A stretch of 64,000 nucleotides of DNA, from positions 35,548-99,547 of the forward strand of contig DATJHJ010000049.1 of the NCBI GenBank assembly GCA_035494015.1, written 5' to 3'. A program made the position numbers and the translations under genes. Within the stretch, counting starts at the first letter, position 1; each line of letters begins with the position of its first letter. Below, piece after piece: positions 37,902 through 46,924 of this stretch. The notes beneath the pieces were generated by a model, which did not search any database, was not told where the DNA came from, and saw only the letters and a list, made by a program, of their open reading frames with translations. The stretch is from CADCTB01 sp035494015. GTDB taxonomy: Bacteria; Actinomycetota; Acidimicrobiia; Acidimicrobiales; AC-14.

Positions 37902-40892
37902 ATGACGCTCGTGCGCGATGTCGCGCCGGTCGACGTGCCCGCCGGCGGGCGGGTCTTGGTGGCCAGCGACGTCCACCTGGCCCCCGTGCCCACGCCCGCC
38001 TCCGTCGCCGCCGCCGCCGAGCTCACCGGCGTGCTCGAGTCCTGGGTCGGGCCGGGCGTGGTGGTCTTCGCCGGGGATCTGGTGGAGTTGCTGGCCGACG
38101 GGGCGGGGGTCGACCCCGGCCCGGCCCTGGCCGCCCACCCCCGGCTTCGCGACGCCACCGCCGCCTTTGCCGCCGGGCCCGACCGCCGGGTGCTCTGCCT
38201 GGTGGGCAACCACGACGGCCGCCTGGCCTGGGACGACGCCGCCGCCGGCACCCTCGCCGCCGCCCTGGGTGCGGAGCTGGCCCTGGCCGCCGACCTGTCC
38301 ATCGAGACCGGGAAGGGCCGGCGGTTGGTGCGCGTCGAGCACGGCCACCGCTTCGACCCCCACAACGCCTTCGCCGACCCCCGCAACCCCCACGACAGCC
38401 CCCTGGGCCAGCACGTGATCCAGGAGGTCCTGCCCGCCATCGCCGCATCCACATCGGGCTGGCTGGACGGCGTCGAGGATCTGTCCGACCCGGTCATGCT
38501 CCCGGCCTTCATGACGTCGCGGGCCATCTACCGCCGCCTGGCCCGCTATGCGTGGTGGCTGCTCCTGCCCGTGCTGGCCGCCGTGGTCCTGGAGGTACCG
38601 GCGGTGGAGAGCCTGCTGCGGGCCGCCGGCGAGGGTCAGCGAATGGCGCCGTGGCCCGGGCGGCTGCTGATCGGGGGCGGGGCGGCGGCCGGGGTGGTGG
38701 CGGTGATCGGGGTCACCCTGGCCCTGCTGGCCCACCGGGCGTGGGCGGGTATCGCCGGCCCCCTGGCCCGGCGGGGATGGGCCGGGAACGACGCCGCCCG
38801 GGCCGAGGCCCGGCGGCTGGCCGGCGACGGTTGGGCCGGCCTCATCACCGGCCACACCCACCACGCCGAGCTGACCCTGCTCGACGGCGGGTTCTACGCC
38901 AACACCGGGTGCTGCACCCGGGTCGTCGACCAGGTGCCGGCGCGGGCCGGCCTGCCGCCGGTGTTCCTGGCCCACCGCCAGCTGTCCTGGGTCGAGCTGG
39001 AGGCGGGCGCCGACCTGCACGTGCGCCTGCTCCACAGCCAGGTCGCCCAGCCCGGCGCCACCGCGCTGGAGCGGGCCATGGCCCGCCGGCGGCCCCGGGC
39101 CGGGGGGGCGGACGGCCGCCCGGCGGTGGTGGCCTCGGCGCCCCCCGGGCCGTCTTGGCCGCCGCGGGTCGACGTGGCCTGCCGCATCCGCCGCAGCCGG
39201 CGCATCGCCGCCACAGCCATCGCCGCCGCCGGCGCCGTCGACCTGGCCTCGGCCCTCACCCCGCCGCTGGCCGGCCGCCTGCACCGGGTCGACCAGCTCC
39301 TGCCCCTGGCCGTCCCCCAAGCCGCCGCCGCCCTGGTGGCCCTGGCCGGCCTCGGCCTGTTCCTCATGGCCCGCGGCGTGCGCCGGGGCCAGCGCCTGGC
39401 CTGGTCGACCTCCCTGGGTCTGCTGCTGGCCTCCGGTGTCCTGCACCTGGTCAAGGGGGTCGACTTCGAGGAGGCGGCCGCCGCCCTCGTTGTCGCCGCC
39501 TACCTGCTGGTCCAGCGCCGGGCCTTCACCGGCCCCGCCGACGCCCCCTCGGTCCGCCGGGGGATCGTCGCCCTGGCCGGAGGGGCGGCCGCGGCCCTGG
39601 CCTTCGGCACGGGAGCGGTCGAGCTGGCCGGCCGCCACCGCGGCGGCCCCGGCCTGGGCCGGGCCGTCGAAGCGGTGGGCGAACGGCTGGTGGGCATTAC
39701 CGACATCGCCCTGCCCCACCGCCTGAGCATGTTCCTGACCCCGGCGCTCACCGCCACCGGCGTCGGCCTGGCCCTGTTCGCCGGCTGGCTGTTCTTCCGG
39801 CCGCTGGTGTCCCGGCGGGGCAGCGGGGGCGGGGAGATGGACCGGGCCCGGGCCGTCGTGGCCCGCCACGGCCGGGGCACGCTGGCCTACTTCGCCCTGC
39901 GCCACGACAAGGCCCACTTCTTCTGGGGCGACAGCGTGGTGGCCTACGCCGTCCAGGGCGGGGTGTGCCTGGTCTCCCCCGACCCCATCGGGCCGGCCGC
40001 CGAGCGGGCCGAGGTGTGGGCCGCCTTCCGCCGCTTCGCCGACGACCACGGCTACCCCCTGGCCGTGCTCGGCGCCTCCGAGGAGTGGCTCCCGGTCTAC
40101 CGGGCCTCCGGCATGCACGACCTGTACGTCGGGGACGAGGCGGTGGTCGACTGCACCCGCTTCAGCCTGGCCGGCGGCAACGCCAAGAGCCTTCGCCAGG
40201 CGGTGAACCGGGTGGCCCGCCACGGCTACCGGGTGGAGTTCCACGACCCGTCCCGGCTCGACCCCGCCCTGCAGCAGTCCCTGCGGGAGGTGATGACCCG
40301 TAGCCGCCGGGGCGACGTGGAGCGGGGCTTCTCCATGACCCTCGGCCGGGTGTTCCAGCCCGAGGACCGCGACCTGCTGCTGGCCGTCTGCTTCGCCGCC
40401 GACGGGACGCCCGCCGCCTTCTGCCAGTACGTGCCCGCCCCCGGGATCGACGGCTACTCGCTGGACCTCATGCGCCGCGACGTCGAGCGGTCCGACGGGA
40501 CGCCGCATCCCAACGGGCTGCTGGACTTCGTGGTGGTGGAGACCATCCGGCACCTGCGCGAGCGGGGCCAGCGGGGCCTGGGCCTGAACTTCGCCACCAT
40601 GCGGGCCATCGTGGCCGGCGAGGCCGGTGACGGCGCCGTGCAGCGGGCCGAGCGGTGGTTCCTGCGCCGCATGTCCGACTCCATGCAGATCGAGTCCCTC
40701 TGGCGGTTCAACGCCAAGTACGACCCGGACTGGGCCCCCCGCTACGCCGTCTACGACGCCCCGGAGAACATCCTCCCGGTAGCCCTGGCCGTGGCCCGGG
40801 CCGAGTCGTTCTGGGAGCTCCCGGTGATCGGTCGCCTGTTCGTGCCGCCGTCGCCGTCGACCGAGCCGGCCGCCGCGCCGGTCGGGAGCTGA
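37902..40892 (+). CDS. Fusion of calcineurin-like metallophosphoesterase and MprF-type (DUF2156) transferase
   Basis: A 996-residue protein combining two families. The N-terminal half is a metallophosphoesterase with metal motifs SDVHL (about residue 24), GDLVE, GNHDGR (about 101) and GHTHHAEL (about 316); two transmembrane helices sit inside it. A multi-helix membrane region follows (about residues 430-620). From about residue 640 it is the MprF C-terminal domain, with HGRGTLAYFALRHDKAHFFW, GGVCLVSPDPIG and FNAKYDPDWAPRY near the end. MprF uses aminoacyl-tRNA to lysinylate or alanylate phosphatidylglycerol. No lysyl-tRNA synthetase is fused, unlike mycobacterial LysX. The combination suggests envelope lipid remodelling. 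It follows pgl by 20 bases. Confidence 0.87.
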   Translation: MTLVRDVAPVDVPAGGRVLVASDVHLAPVPTPASVAAAAELTGVLESWVGPGVVVFAGDLVELLADGAGVDPGPALAAHPRLRDATAAFAAGPDRRVLCLVGNHDGRLAWDDAAAGTLAAALGAELALAADLSIETGKGRRLVRVEHGHRFDPHNAFADPRNPHDSPLGQHVIQEVLPAIAASTSGWLDGVEDLSDPVMLPAFMTSRAIYRRLARYAWWLLLPVLAAVVLEVPAVESLLRAAGEGQRMAPWPGRLLIGGGAAAGVVAVIGVTLALLAHRAWAGIAGPLARRGWAGNDAARAEARRLAGDGWAGLITGHTHHAELTLLDGGFYANTGCCTRVVDQVPARAGLPPVFLAHRQLSWVELEAGADLHVRLLHSQVAQPGATALERAMARRRPRAGGADGRPAVVASAPPGPSWPPRVDVACRIRRSRRIAATAIAAAGAVDLASALTPPLAGRLHRVDQLLPLAVPQAAAALVALAGLGLFLMARGVRRGQRLAWSTSLGLLLASGVLHLVKGVDFEEAAAALVVAAYLLVQRRAFTGPADAPSVRRGIVALAGGAAAALAFGTGAVELAGRHRGGPGLGRAVEAVGERLVGITDIALPHRLSMFLTPALTATGVGLALFAGWLFFRPLVSRRGSGGGEMDRARAVVARHGRGTLAYFALRHDKAHFFWGDSVVAYAVQGGVCLVSPDPIGPAAERAEVWAAFRRFADDHGYPLAVLGASEEWLPVYRASGMHDLYVGDEAVVDCTRFSLAGGNAKSLRQAVNRVARHGYRVEFHDPSRLDPALQQSLREVMTRSRRGDVERGFSMTLGRVFQPEDRDLLLAVCFAADGTPAAFCQYVPAPGIDGYSLDLMRRDVERSDGTPHPNGLLDFVVVETIRHLRERGQRGLGLNFATMRAIVAGEAGDGAVQRAERWFLRRMSDSMQIESLWRFNAKYDPDWAPRYAVYDAPENILPVALAVARAESFWELPVIGRLFVPPSPSTEPAAAPVGS

Positions 40893-40893
40893 G

Positions 40894-41406
40894 TCAGACC
40901 CGCGTCGAGGCCACCGACACGGGTGTGCCGCCCACGATCGTCTGCAGCACCACGCAGTAGCGCTCGGTCAGGCGGATCAGGGTGGCCAGCTCGTCGTCGG
41001 AGGCGGTCGAATCGAGGTCGAAGCGGACCCGGATGGCGGTGAAGCCGACGGGGACCTCCTTGGACACGGCCAGGGTGCCCCGGAAGTCCAGGTCGCCCTC
41101 CACGTGGACGGTGCCGGCGGCCACGTCGAGGGCCAGCGAGGCGGCCACCGCCTGCAGGGTCACCCCGGCGCAGGCCGCCAAGGCTTCCAGCAGCATGTCG
41201 CCCGAGCACAGGAGGCTGCCGTCGCCGCCGGTGGCCGGGTGCAGGCCGGCCTCGGCGATGGCCCGCCCGGTGGCCACCGAGCAGGAGATGCCGTCGCCCA
41301 GGGTCCCCTCGGCGCGCAGGGTGATCTTGGCCGCGTCCGGGTGCTCCCGGTAGTCGTCCTTCAGCGGGGCCTGGACCGCCCGCAGGGTGTCACGGTCGAT
41401 CGTCAT
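40894..41406 (-). CDS. OsmC/Ohr-family protein
   Basis: A 170-residue OsmC-like protein. GDGSLLCSGDMLLEALAACAGVTLQAVAASL holds the N-terminal reactive cysteine region and ERYCVVLQTIVGGTP the second conserved cysteine. Members of the family reduce organic hydroperoxides with a pair of cysteines; both are present here. The ATG follows TACATT by eight bases. It converges with the fusion gene at one base and is divergent from vapB. Confidence 0.9.
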   Translation of the reverse strand: MTIDRDTLRAVQAPLKDDYREHPDAAKITLRAEGTLGDGISCSVATGRAIAEAGLHPATGGDGSLLCSGDMLLEALAACAGVTLQAVAASLALDVAAGTVHVEGDLDFRGTLAVSKEVPVGFTAIRVRFDLDSTASDDELATLIRLTERYCVVLQTIVGGTPVSVASTRV

Positions 41407-41414
41407 TGGCCTGC

Positions 41415-41420
41415 AATGTA
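41415..41420 (-). promoter_or_regulatory. Predicted -10 hexamer of the OsmC gene
   Basis: Minus-strand TACATT, eight bases, then ATG 41406. Confidence 0.45.
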
Positions 41421-41453
41421 CCCGTCGTCCTGTGGGCGGGCCCCAGCAGGCAT

Positions 41454-41480
41454 CATGGCATCGCCATTCGTGATGCCATG
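41454..41480. promoter_or_regulatory. Inverted repeat, candidate VapB/VapBC operator
   Basis: A perfect 9-base inverted repeat, CATGGCATC (41454-41462), nine-base spacer, GATGCCATG (41472-41480), lies upstream of the vapB -10 hexamer. VapB proteins with ribbon-helix-helix N-termini bind such repeats to repress their own operon. Binding is inferred. Confidence 0.6.
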
Positions 41481-41494
41481 CTGCTTCGCCCCGG

Positions 41495-41500
41495 TACGCT
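41495..41500 (+). promoter_or_regulatory. Predicted -10 hexamer of vapB
   Basis: TACGCT, six bases, then ATG 41507. It lies 14 bases after the inverted repeat, so bound antitoxin would block it. Confidence 0.5.
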
Positions 41501-41506
41501 GCGGAC

Positions 41507-41761
41507 ATGCGCACGACAGTGACCCTCGACCCCGACACCGAGGCCATCGTCCGCAAGCGCATGCGGGAGCGGGGCGAGTCGTTCAAGGACGCGCTCAACG
41601 GCGCCATCCGCAGCGGGGCCGCGGCCGGTGCCCAACGGGAGCCCTTCCGCACCAAGACCGCGTCCCTGGGCCAGTCACGGGTGAACCTCGACCGTGCCTT
41701 GCAGGTGGCTGCCGACATCGAGGACGACGAGCTGCTGCGGCGGATGCGTGCCGGAGGGTGA
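41507..41761 (+). CDS. vapB: VapB-type antitoxin
   Basis: An 84-residue protein. The N-terminus MRTTVTLDPDTEAIVRKRMRERGESFKDALNGAIRSG is a ribbon-helix-helix DNA-binding motif, and the charged C-terminus (ADIEDDELLRRMRAGG) would wrap the toxin. It neutralises the VapC RNase encoded immediately downstream and probably represses both genes through the upstream repeat. The stop overlaps the vapC start (GTGA). Confidence 0.9.
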   Translation: MRTTVTLDPDTEAIVRKRMRERGESFKDALNGAIRSGAAAGAQREPFRTKTASLGQSRVNLDRALQVAADIEDDELLRRMRAGG

Positions 41762-42189
41762 ACCTGGTCGACGCCAACGTGCTGCTCTACGCCGTCAACG
41801 AGGACGCCGCGCACCATGATCGGTCGCGCCGTTGGCTCGACGGCGAGCTGTCGGGCGCCGGTGTGGTCGCCTTCTCCTGGATCGCCTTGCTCGCGTTCGT
41901 CCGGCTGTCGACCAAGGTCGCCCTGTTCCCGGCGCCGCTCGGCGTAGCGGAGGCCATGGACCGGGTCGACGCCTGGCTCGGTGCGCCGGGCGCTACGGTC
42001 GTTTCCCCCACGCCCGACCACGCCGGCATCCTCCGCCGGCTCCTGGGCGAGGTGGGCACGGGCGCCAACCTGACCAACGACGCGCACCTCGCCGCCCTCT
42101 CGATCGAGCACCGCAGTGGCATCGTTTCGTTCGACAACCACTTCTCGCGGTTCTCCGGCGTCTCCTGGCACCCCCCGCCGCTCGGCTGA
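41758..42189 (+). CDS. vapC: VapC-type PIN-domain toxin
   Basis: A 143-residue PIN ribonuclease. Conserved acidic residues are visible: LVDANVLLYAVNED at the start, the central glutamate region, TNDAHLAALSIEH and IVSFDNHFSRF at the C-terminus. VapC toxins cut tRNA or rRNA and are restrained by VapB. The GTG start overlaps vapB. A further 31 bases separate it from the convergent DM13 gene. It is a complete toxin-antitoxin module. Confidence 0.92.
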   Translation: MNLVDANVLLYAVNEDAAHHDRSRRWLDGELSGAGVVAFSWIALLAFVRLSTKVALFPAPLGVAEAMDRVDAWLGAPGATVVSPTPDHAGILRRLLGEVGTGANLTNDAHLAALSIEHRSGIVSFDNHFSRFSGVSWHPPPLG

Positions 42190-42220
42190 GCGGGGTCCCG
42201 CCGCCAGCGGGAGTCGACCT

Positions 42221-43093
42221 CTACTTCGTGATGGTGGCCGCGGCGTAGGCGTTGCGGGTGATCTCGCACCAGATGACGATCGACTTGTACTTCGACAGGT
42301 CCACGTCCTTGGGGATGTCGTAGTTCATGCTCCCCACCGTGGCCTTGAGGGGGGCGACCACGGTGAACGCCGCCTTCTCCACCTCGGGCGTGGTCTTCGG
42401 CGCGGCCAGCTCGGACAGGCGGATCTCCAGGTCGGAGTTCACGGTCACGAAGAAGTCCTCCAGGCGGATCATCCGGTTCCCGTTGCCGAGGTCGTAGATC
42501 TTGGCCGTGCCCTCACCCTGCTTGTCGACGTTGTAGATCTTGGCCGTGCCCAGCACCTTGGCCGTGGCCAGGGTGGCGGGCGCGGGCTCGACGAGGGGGA
42601 CGTCGACCTGCTGCTCCACGTCGATCTTCCACGCCTTGGCCGTGGTCACCTTGAGGGTCTGGGCCCCCTTGTCCGTGGCGAACCCCTGCCCGTCGGTCGG
42701 GCAGGTCAGGGCGTCGGCCAGCTTGCGCTTGGACTCCTGGCCGGCGGCGTTGACCGACACCACGCTGAACGGGGCGCCCTCGCAGTGCCAGGAGATCCGC
42801 CACTGCAGGGCCCCGGCGTCCACCGTGAAGGCCTTGGTGGTGGTGTTGCCGGTGCCGGTGAACGAGCCGAGCGGCACCCAGTACGGCTGCGACTTGCGGG
42901 CGTTGGCCGCGGTGGTGGTCGGGGGGGTGTCGAAGGCGGCGGGGTTGTTGGCCACCGTCGAGACGGTGGCCGAGGGCCGGGTGGCCACCGTGTTGGAGCT
43001 GGAGCTCGACGAGCTGCCACCGCAGGCCGCGCCGGCCAGGGCCAGGGCCACCACGGCGGCGAGGGGGAAGGCGCGGCGGGAGGGGGTCGTCAT
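42221..43093 (-). CDS. Exported DM13-domain protein
   Basis: A 290-residue exported protein with a signal of the lipoprotein kind (ALALAGAACGGSSSSSSSN, an imperfect lipobox) and a serine/threonine-rich spacer. The C-terminal ~110 residues match the DM13 domain: IRLEDFFVTVNSDLEIRLSEL and YDIPKDVDLSKYKSIVIWCEITRNAYAAATI. DM13 domains carry a conserved cysteine and are proposed to take part in electron transfer or redox chemistry. The cysteine is present in IWCEI. It follows the haloperoxidase-like gene by 12 bases on the same strand, so the two may act together outside the membrane. Confidence 0.83.
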   Translation of the reverse strand: MTTPSRRAFPLAAVVALALAGAACGGSSSSSSSNTVATRPSATVSTVANNPAAFDTPPTTTAANARKSQPYWVPLGSFTGTGNTTTKAFTVDAGALQWRISWHCEGAPFSVVSVNAAGQESKRKLADALTCPTDGQGFATDKGAQTLKVTTAKAWKIDVEQQVDVPLVEPAPATLATAKVLGTAKIYNVDKQGEGTAKIYDLGNGNRMIRLEDFFVTVNSDLEIRLSELAAPKTTPEVEKAAFTVVAPLKATVGSMNYDIPKDVDLSKYKSIVIWCEITRNAYAAATITK

Positions 43094-43105
43094 GAGAGCC
43101 TCACG

Positions 43106-44551
43106 TTAGGTCGCTCCGTCCTGGCGGGCCTTGTCCACCACCTGCTGGCCGATCTTGGTCCCCACCGCGAACCCGGTCTCGTTGTCGGAGCGGAAGTGGA
43201 TCCCGCCGTACAACCGGGACATCGCCGCTTCCTGGGCCATGGAGTCGAAGCTCTTGGCCTGGTCGGGGAACAGGTACCCGAGGACCTGCGACGCCGCCGA
43301 CGAGTAGGTCGAGTGCCCCGAGATGTAGGACGGGAAGCTCGGCGTGGGCCGGATGTAGGGGGTGAAGTTGGCGTCGATGCCCAGGTTGCGGATGGCGTTG
43401 ACGGGCCGGGGCGACCAGTAGGCGTACTTGGTGTCCCAGGCCGTGATCCCGGCGTCGGACAGGGCCACGTTGAGCAGGGCGAACGTGCGGGCCACCTTGG
43501 CGTCGGACAGCTTGAGGGGCCGGATGGTGTCCAGGGCGATCTGGTTCCAGTGGCCCGGGGGTAGGGGGGTGCCGCCGGCGTCCTTCCAGAAGTCGGCGAT
43601 GCGCTTCTGGTCGGCGGTCAGGTTCTTGGTCACGTCCACCACCTCCTGCGCCTCTTTCATGAACTGCGGCGACCCGTAGGCCGGCGGCGGCCCCGGGCGC
43701 AGGGCGGTGGCGTTGACCACCCACGTCTTCCAGGTGCCGGCCAGGGGCTCGGTGGGCCCGGTGGCGGTGCCAGGGTCCGGCGCCCAGTGGTCGTTGCCGG
43801 TCGGGATCTGGCCGGTGAAGTGGGCGTCGGAGCCGTCGGCCTTGGCCCGGGCGATCACCGCGTCGGCGACGGCCCGGCCGAGGGCCAGGCCGGCCTCGAC
43901 GTCGCTGCGGTAGTTGACGCCCGCGGCGACGCGGGAGTCGGCCGCCGCCTCGGCCTCCTGGTCGTACGCCGCCGCCGCCTTCTCCGGGAACAGGTAGGCG
44001 AGCACCCGGGAGGCGGCGCCGGCGATGGCGGCGTGGTCGTCGGGGTAGGACGGGTCGGCCCCGGCGGGGATCACGGTGGTGATCCCGCTGGGCGCGTCAC
44101 GCTTGTAGACGTACTTCCAGTGGTAGGCCGAGACGATGGCGTCGTACATGGCCACGCTGACCAGGCCGTAGCCGCGGGAGGCCAGCGGCGGGTTCTTGCT
44201 CTGCTCGGAGACCAGCTGCATGTTCTCCTTGACCCAGGGCTCGAGCAGCGGGTAGTCGCTCCACTTGTGGGCGTCGGCCTCGACCTGGGCCGTCCGCTTG
44301 CTGGCCAGGTCCTTGAGCTCGGACACCTCGGCCTTGGCCGCGGCCGAACCGGACTTGGGGGGCGCCGGGACCTTGATCTGGTCGGCGGACGTGAGCACCC
44401 ACGTCTTCCAGTCGCCGGCCTTGGCCTCGGCGGCGATGCCGCCCGACGCCGCCGGCGTCTTGTTGTCGCTCGAGCCGCCGCACGCCCCGGCCACCAGAGC
44501 CATGGCGACGGCGCCGACCACGGCGGCGCGCAGCCTCGTTGATGCTCCCAT
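43106..44551 (-). CDS. Vanadium-dependent haloperoxidase/PAP2-like lipoprotein
   Basis: A 481-residue lipoprotein (LVAGACGGS) of the vanadium haloperoxidase/PAP2 fold. The phosphate/vanadate-binding signature appears as FPSYISGHSTYSSAASQVL and SRLYGGIHFRSDNETGFAVG near the C-terminus. A similar but degenerate repeat lies mid-protein (DDHAAIAGAASRVL and SRVAAGVNYRSDVEAGLALG), as in two-domain members. It could be an extracellular haloperoxidase or a phosphatase. GGGGGAGG lies upstream of the ATG. The DM13 gene lies 12 bases downstream. Confidence 0.88.
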   Translation of the reverse strand: MGASTRLRAAVVGAVAMALVAGACGGSSDNKTPAASGGIAAEAKAGDWKTWVLTSADQIKVPAPPKSGSAAAKAEVSELKDLASKRTAQVEADAHKWSDYPLLEPWVKENMQLVSEQSKNPPLASRGYGLVSVAMYDAIVSAYHWKYVYKRDAPSGITTVIPAGADPSYPDDHAAIAGAASRVLAYLFPEKAAAAYDQEAEAAADSRVAAGVNYRSDVEAGLALGRAVADAVIARAKADGSDAHFTGQIPTGNDHWAPDPGTATGPTEPLAGTWKTWVVNATALRPGPPPAYGSPQFMKEAQEVVDVTKNLTADQKRIADFWKDAGGTPLPPGHWNQIALDTIRPLKLSDAKVARTFALLNVALSDAGITAWDTKYAYWSPRPVNAIRNLGIDANFTPYIRPTPSFPSYISGHSTYSSAASQVLGYLFPDQAKSFDSMAQEAAMSRLYGGIHFRSDNETGFAVGTKIGQQVVDKARQDGAT

Positions 44552-44643
44552 CCCGTTCCTCCCCCTGTTGCTCCCGGCAGTGTGCCTGGGAGCGCGTAAG
44601 CGGCGCGTATGTCTGGCGTAACGGTTTCGTGTGCGCCCCCACC

Positions 44644-44649
44644 TACTGT
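44644..44649 (+). promoter_or_regulatory. Predicted -10 hexamer of fbiC
   Basis: TACTGT, seven bases, then GTG 44657. This supports that start over the in-frame ATG at 44609. Confidence 0.6.
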
Positions 44650-44656
44650 GGGACGG

Positions 44657-46924
44657 GTGACGCCGGCTGATCTCCTGGACGCCTCGCTCCCCGAGCTGCT
44701 GGCCGCGGCCGGGGCGGTACGGGACGCGGCCTGGAGGTCACGGGTGACCTTCTCGCCCAAGGTGTTCATCCCCCTCACCCGCCTGTGCCGGGACCGGTGC
44801 GGCTACTGCACCTTCGCCACCGCCCCGGCCCGGCTGGCGTCGCCCTACCTGTCACTGGACGAGGTGCTGGCCGTGGCGTCCGCGGGGGCGGCAGCCGGGT
44901 GCCACGAGGCCCTGTTCACCCTGGGCGAGGCGCCCGAGGACCGCTACCCGGCGGCCCGGGCCTGGCTGGACGACCACGGCTACTCGTCCACCGTCGACTA
45001 CTTGGCCGCGGCGTGCGCCCTGGTCCTGGCCGAGACCGGGCTGCTCCCCCACGCCAACGCCGGCGCCCTGCCGGCGGCGGAGCTGGGCCGGCTGCGACCG
45101 GTATCGGCGTCGCAGGGGATGATGCTGGAGTCGCTGCGGGCCGACCTGGCCTGCCACCGGGGGGCGCCGGACAAGGATCCGGCCCGCCGGCTGGCCACCC
45201 TGGAGGCGGCGGGCGAGCTGTCCATCCCGTTCACCACCGGCATCCTGGTCGGGATCGGCGAGACGCGGGCCGACCGGATCGAGGCGCTCCGGGCCATCGC
45301 CGCCGCCCACCGCGGCCACGGCCACGTGCAGGAGGTGATCGTCCAGAACTTCCTGCCCAAGCCGGGCACGGCCATGGCCTCGGCCCCGCCCTGCCCGCCG
45401 GAGGAGTTCCTGTGGAGCATCGCCGTGGCCCGGCTGCTCCTGCCCGTCGACGTCCACCTCCAGGCCCCGCCCAACCTGTCGGAGGACTTCGGCGGGCTGC
45501 TCGACGCCGGCATCGACGACTGGGGCGGGGTGTCGCCCGTGACCCCCGACCACGTGAACCCCGAGCGCCCGTGGCCGGCGCTGGAGCGGCTGCGGGCCGT
45601 CACCGAGGCCCGGGGGTTCGAGCTGGCTCCCCGCCTGACCGCCTACCCCTCGTACGTGCTCGACCCGCAGCGGTGGCTGGACCCGGCCGTGCGGCCGGCG
45701 GTGCTCCACGCCAGCGACGCCGAGGGCCTGGCCCGGGACTCGTCCTGGCACGCCGGGGACCCGCAGCCGCCGCCCCGGCTGCTGCCGGCCACGCCGCGGG
45801 CCGGCTCGGCGGTGGCCGAGGTGCTGGCCGGGGTGGTCGCCGGCGGCGAGGTCGGGGTCGACGAGATCGTCACCCTGTTCTCGGCCCGGGGGCGGGAGGT
45901 GGCGGCGGTGGCCGAGGTGGCCGACGACCTGCGCCGCCAGATCGTGGGCGACACCGTCACCTGGGTGTCGAACCGCAACATCAACTACACCAACGTGTGC
46001 ACGTTCAAGTGCCGGTTCTGCGCCTTCTCCAAAGGCCCGCTGTCGCTCAACCTGCGGGGCGAGCCCTACCTGCTGGGCATCGAGGAGATCCAGCGGCGGG
46101 TGGTGGAGGCGGTCGAGGTCGGGGCGACGGAGGTCTGCCTGCAGGGCGGGATCCACCCGAGCTTCGACGGCGACTACTACGTCGACGTGTGCCGGGCGGT
46201 CAAGGAGGCCGCCCCGTCGATCCACGTCCACGGCTTCACCGCCCTGGAGGTGACCGAGGGGGCCCGGCGCCTGGGCGAGCCCCTGGCCGACTACCTGCGC
46301 CGGCTGATGGCCGTCGGCCTGGCCACCCTGCCCGGCACCGCGGCCGAGATCCTCGACGACGAGATCCGGGCCGTGCTGTGCCCCGACAAGGTCGACACCG
46401 AGGAGTGGTTGGAGGCCCACCGCGTCGCCCACTCGGTCGGCCTGCGGTCGAACATCACCATCATGTTCGGCGCCGTCGAGCAGCCCGTGCACTGGGCCCG
46501 GCACATGGTCCGCACCCGGGCCCTGCAGGCCGAGACCGGCGGGTTCACCGAGTTCGTGCCCCTGCCGTTCGTGCACATGGCCACCCCCCTGTACCTGCAG
46601 GGCCGGGGCCGGCAGGGGCCGACCTTCCGCGAGGCCCTGCTCATGCACGCCGTGGCCCGGATCGCCTACCGGGAGCGCGTGCCCAACGTCCAGGTCTCGT
46701 GGGTCAAGCTGGGCGCCGAGGGGGCCCGCCAGGCCCTCCAGGCCGGGGCCAACGACCTGGGCGGCACCCTGATCGACGAGAACATCTCGCGGGCCGCAGG
46801 CGCGGCCCACGGCCAGCGCATGGACGAGCAGGCCTTCCGGGCCGTGGTCGAGCCCCTCGGCCGGCCCCTGGAGCAGCGGACGACTCTCTACGGCCGGGTG
46901 GCCGCAGGCGCTACGACCGGCTAG
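44657..46924 (+). CDS. fbiC: FO synthase FbiC (fused CofG and CofH)
   Basis: A 755-residue protein fusing the two halves of FO synthase, both radical SAM domains. The N-terminal CofG half has CRDRCGYCTFA (CX3CX2C), and the C-terminal CofH half has CTFKCRFCAFS. The two together make 8-hydroxy-5-deazaflavin from tyrosine and a ribityl-uracil for coenzyme F420. The fused form is characteristic of actinobacteria. The start at 44657 is supported by TACTGT upstream. The convergent small gene overlaps its end by 14 bases. It is divergent from the haloperoxidase-like gene. Confidence 0.97.
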   Translation: MTPADLLDASLPELLAAAGAVRDAAWRSRVTFSPKVFIPLTRLCRDRCGYCTFATAPARLASPYLSLDEVLAVASAGAAAGCHEALFTLGEAPEDRYPAARAWLDDHGYSSTVDYLAAACALVLAETGLLPHANAGALPAAELGRLRPVSASQGMMLESLRADLACHRGAPDKDPARRLATLEAAGELSIPFTTGILVGIGETRADRIEALRAIAAAHRGHGHVQEVIVQNFLPKPGTAMASAPPCPPEEFLWSIAVARLLLPVDVHLQAPPNLSEDFGGLLDAGIDDWGGVSPVTPDHVNPERPWPALERLRAVTEARGFELAPRLTAYPSYVLDPQRWLDPAVRPAVLHASDAEGLARDSSWHAGDPQPPPRLLPATPRAGSAVAEVLAGVVAGGEVGVDEIVTLFSARGREVAAVAEVADDLRRQIVGDTVTWVSNRNINYTNVCTFKCRFCAFSKGPLSLNLRGEPYLLGIEEIQRRVVEAVEVGATEVCLQGGIHPSFDGDYYVDVCRAVKEAAPSIHVHGFTALEVTEGARRLGEPLADYLRRLMAVGLATLPGTAAEILDDEIRAVLCPDKVDTEEWLEAHRVAHSVGLRSNITIMFGAVEQPVHWARHMVRTRALQAETGGFTEFVPLPFVHMATPLYLQGRGRQGPTFREALLMHAVARIAYRERVPNVQVSWVKLGAEGARQALQAGANDLGGTLIDENISRAAGAAHGQRMDEQAFRAVVEPLGRPLEQRTTLYGRVAAGATTG

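Noticed and set aside
41104..42189. Long plus-strand form of vapC (361 residues)
   Set aside because: The first ~218 residues are the complement of the OsmC gene and vapB; the true start is GTG 41758.
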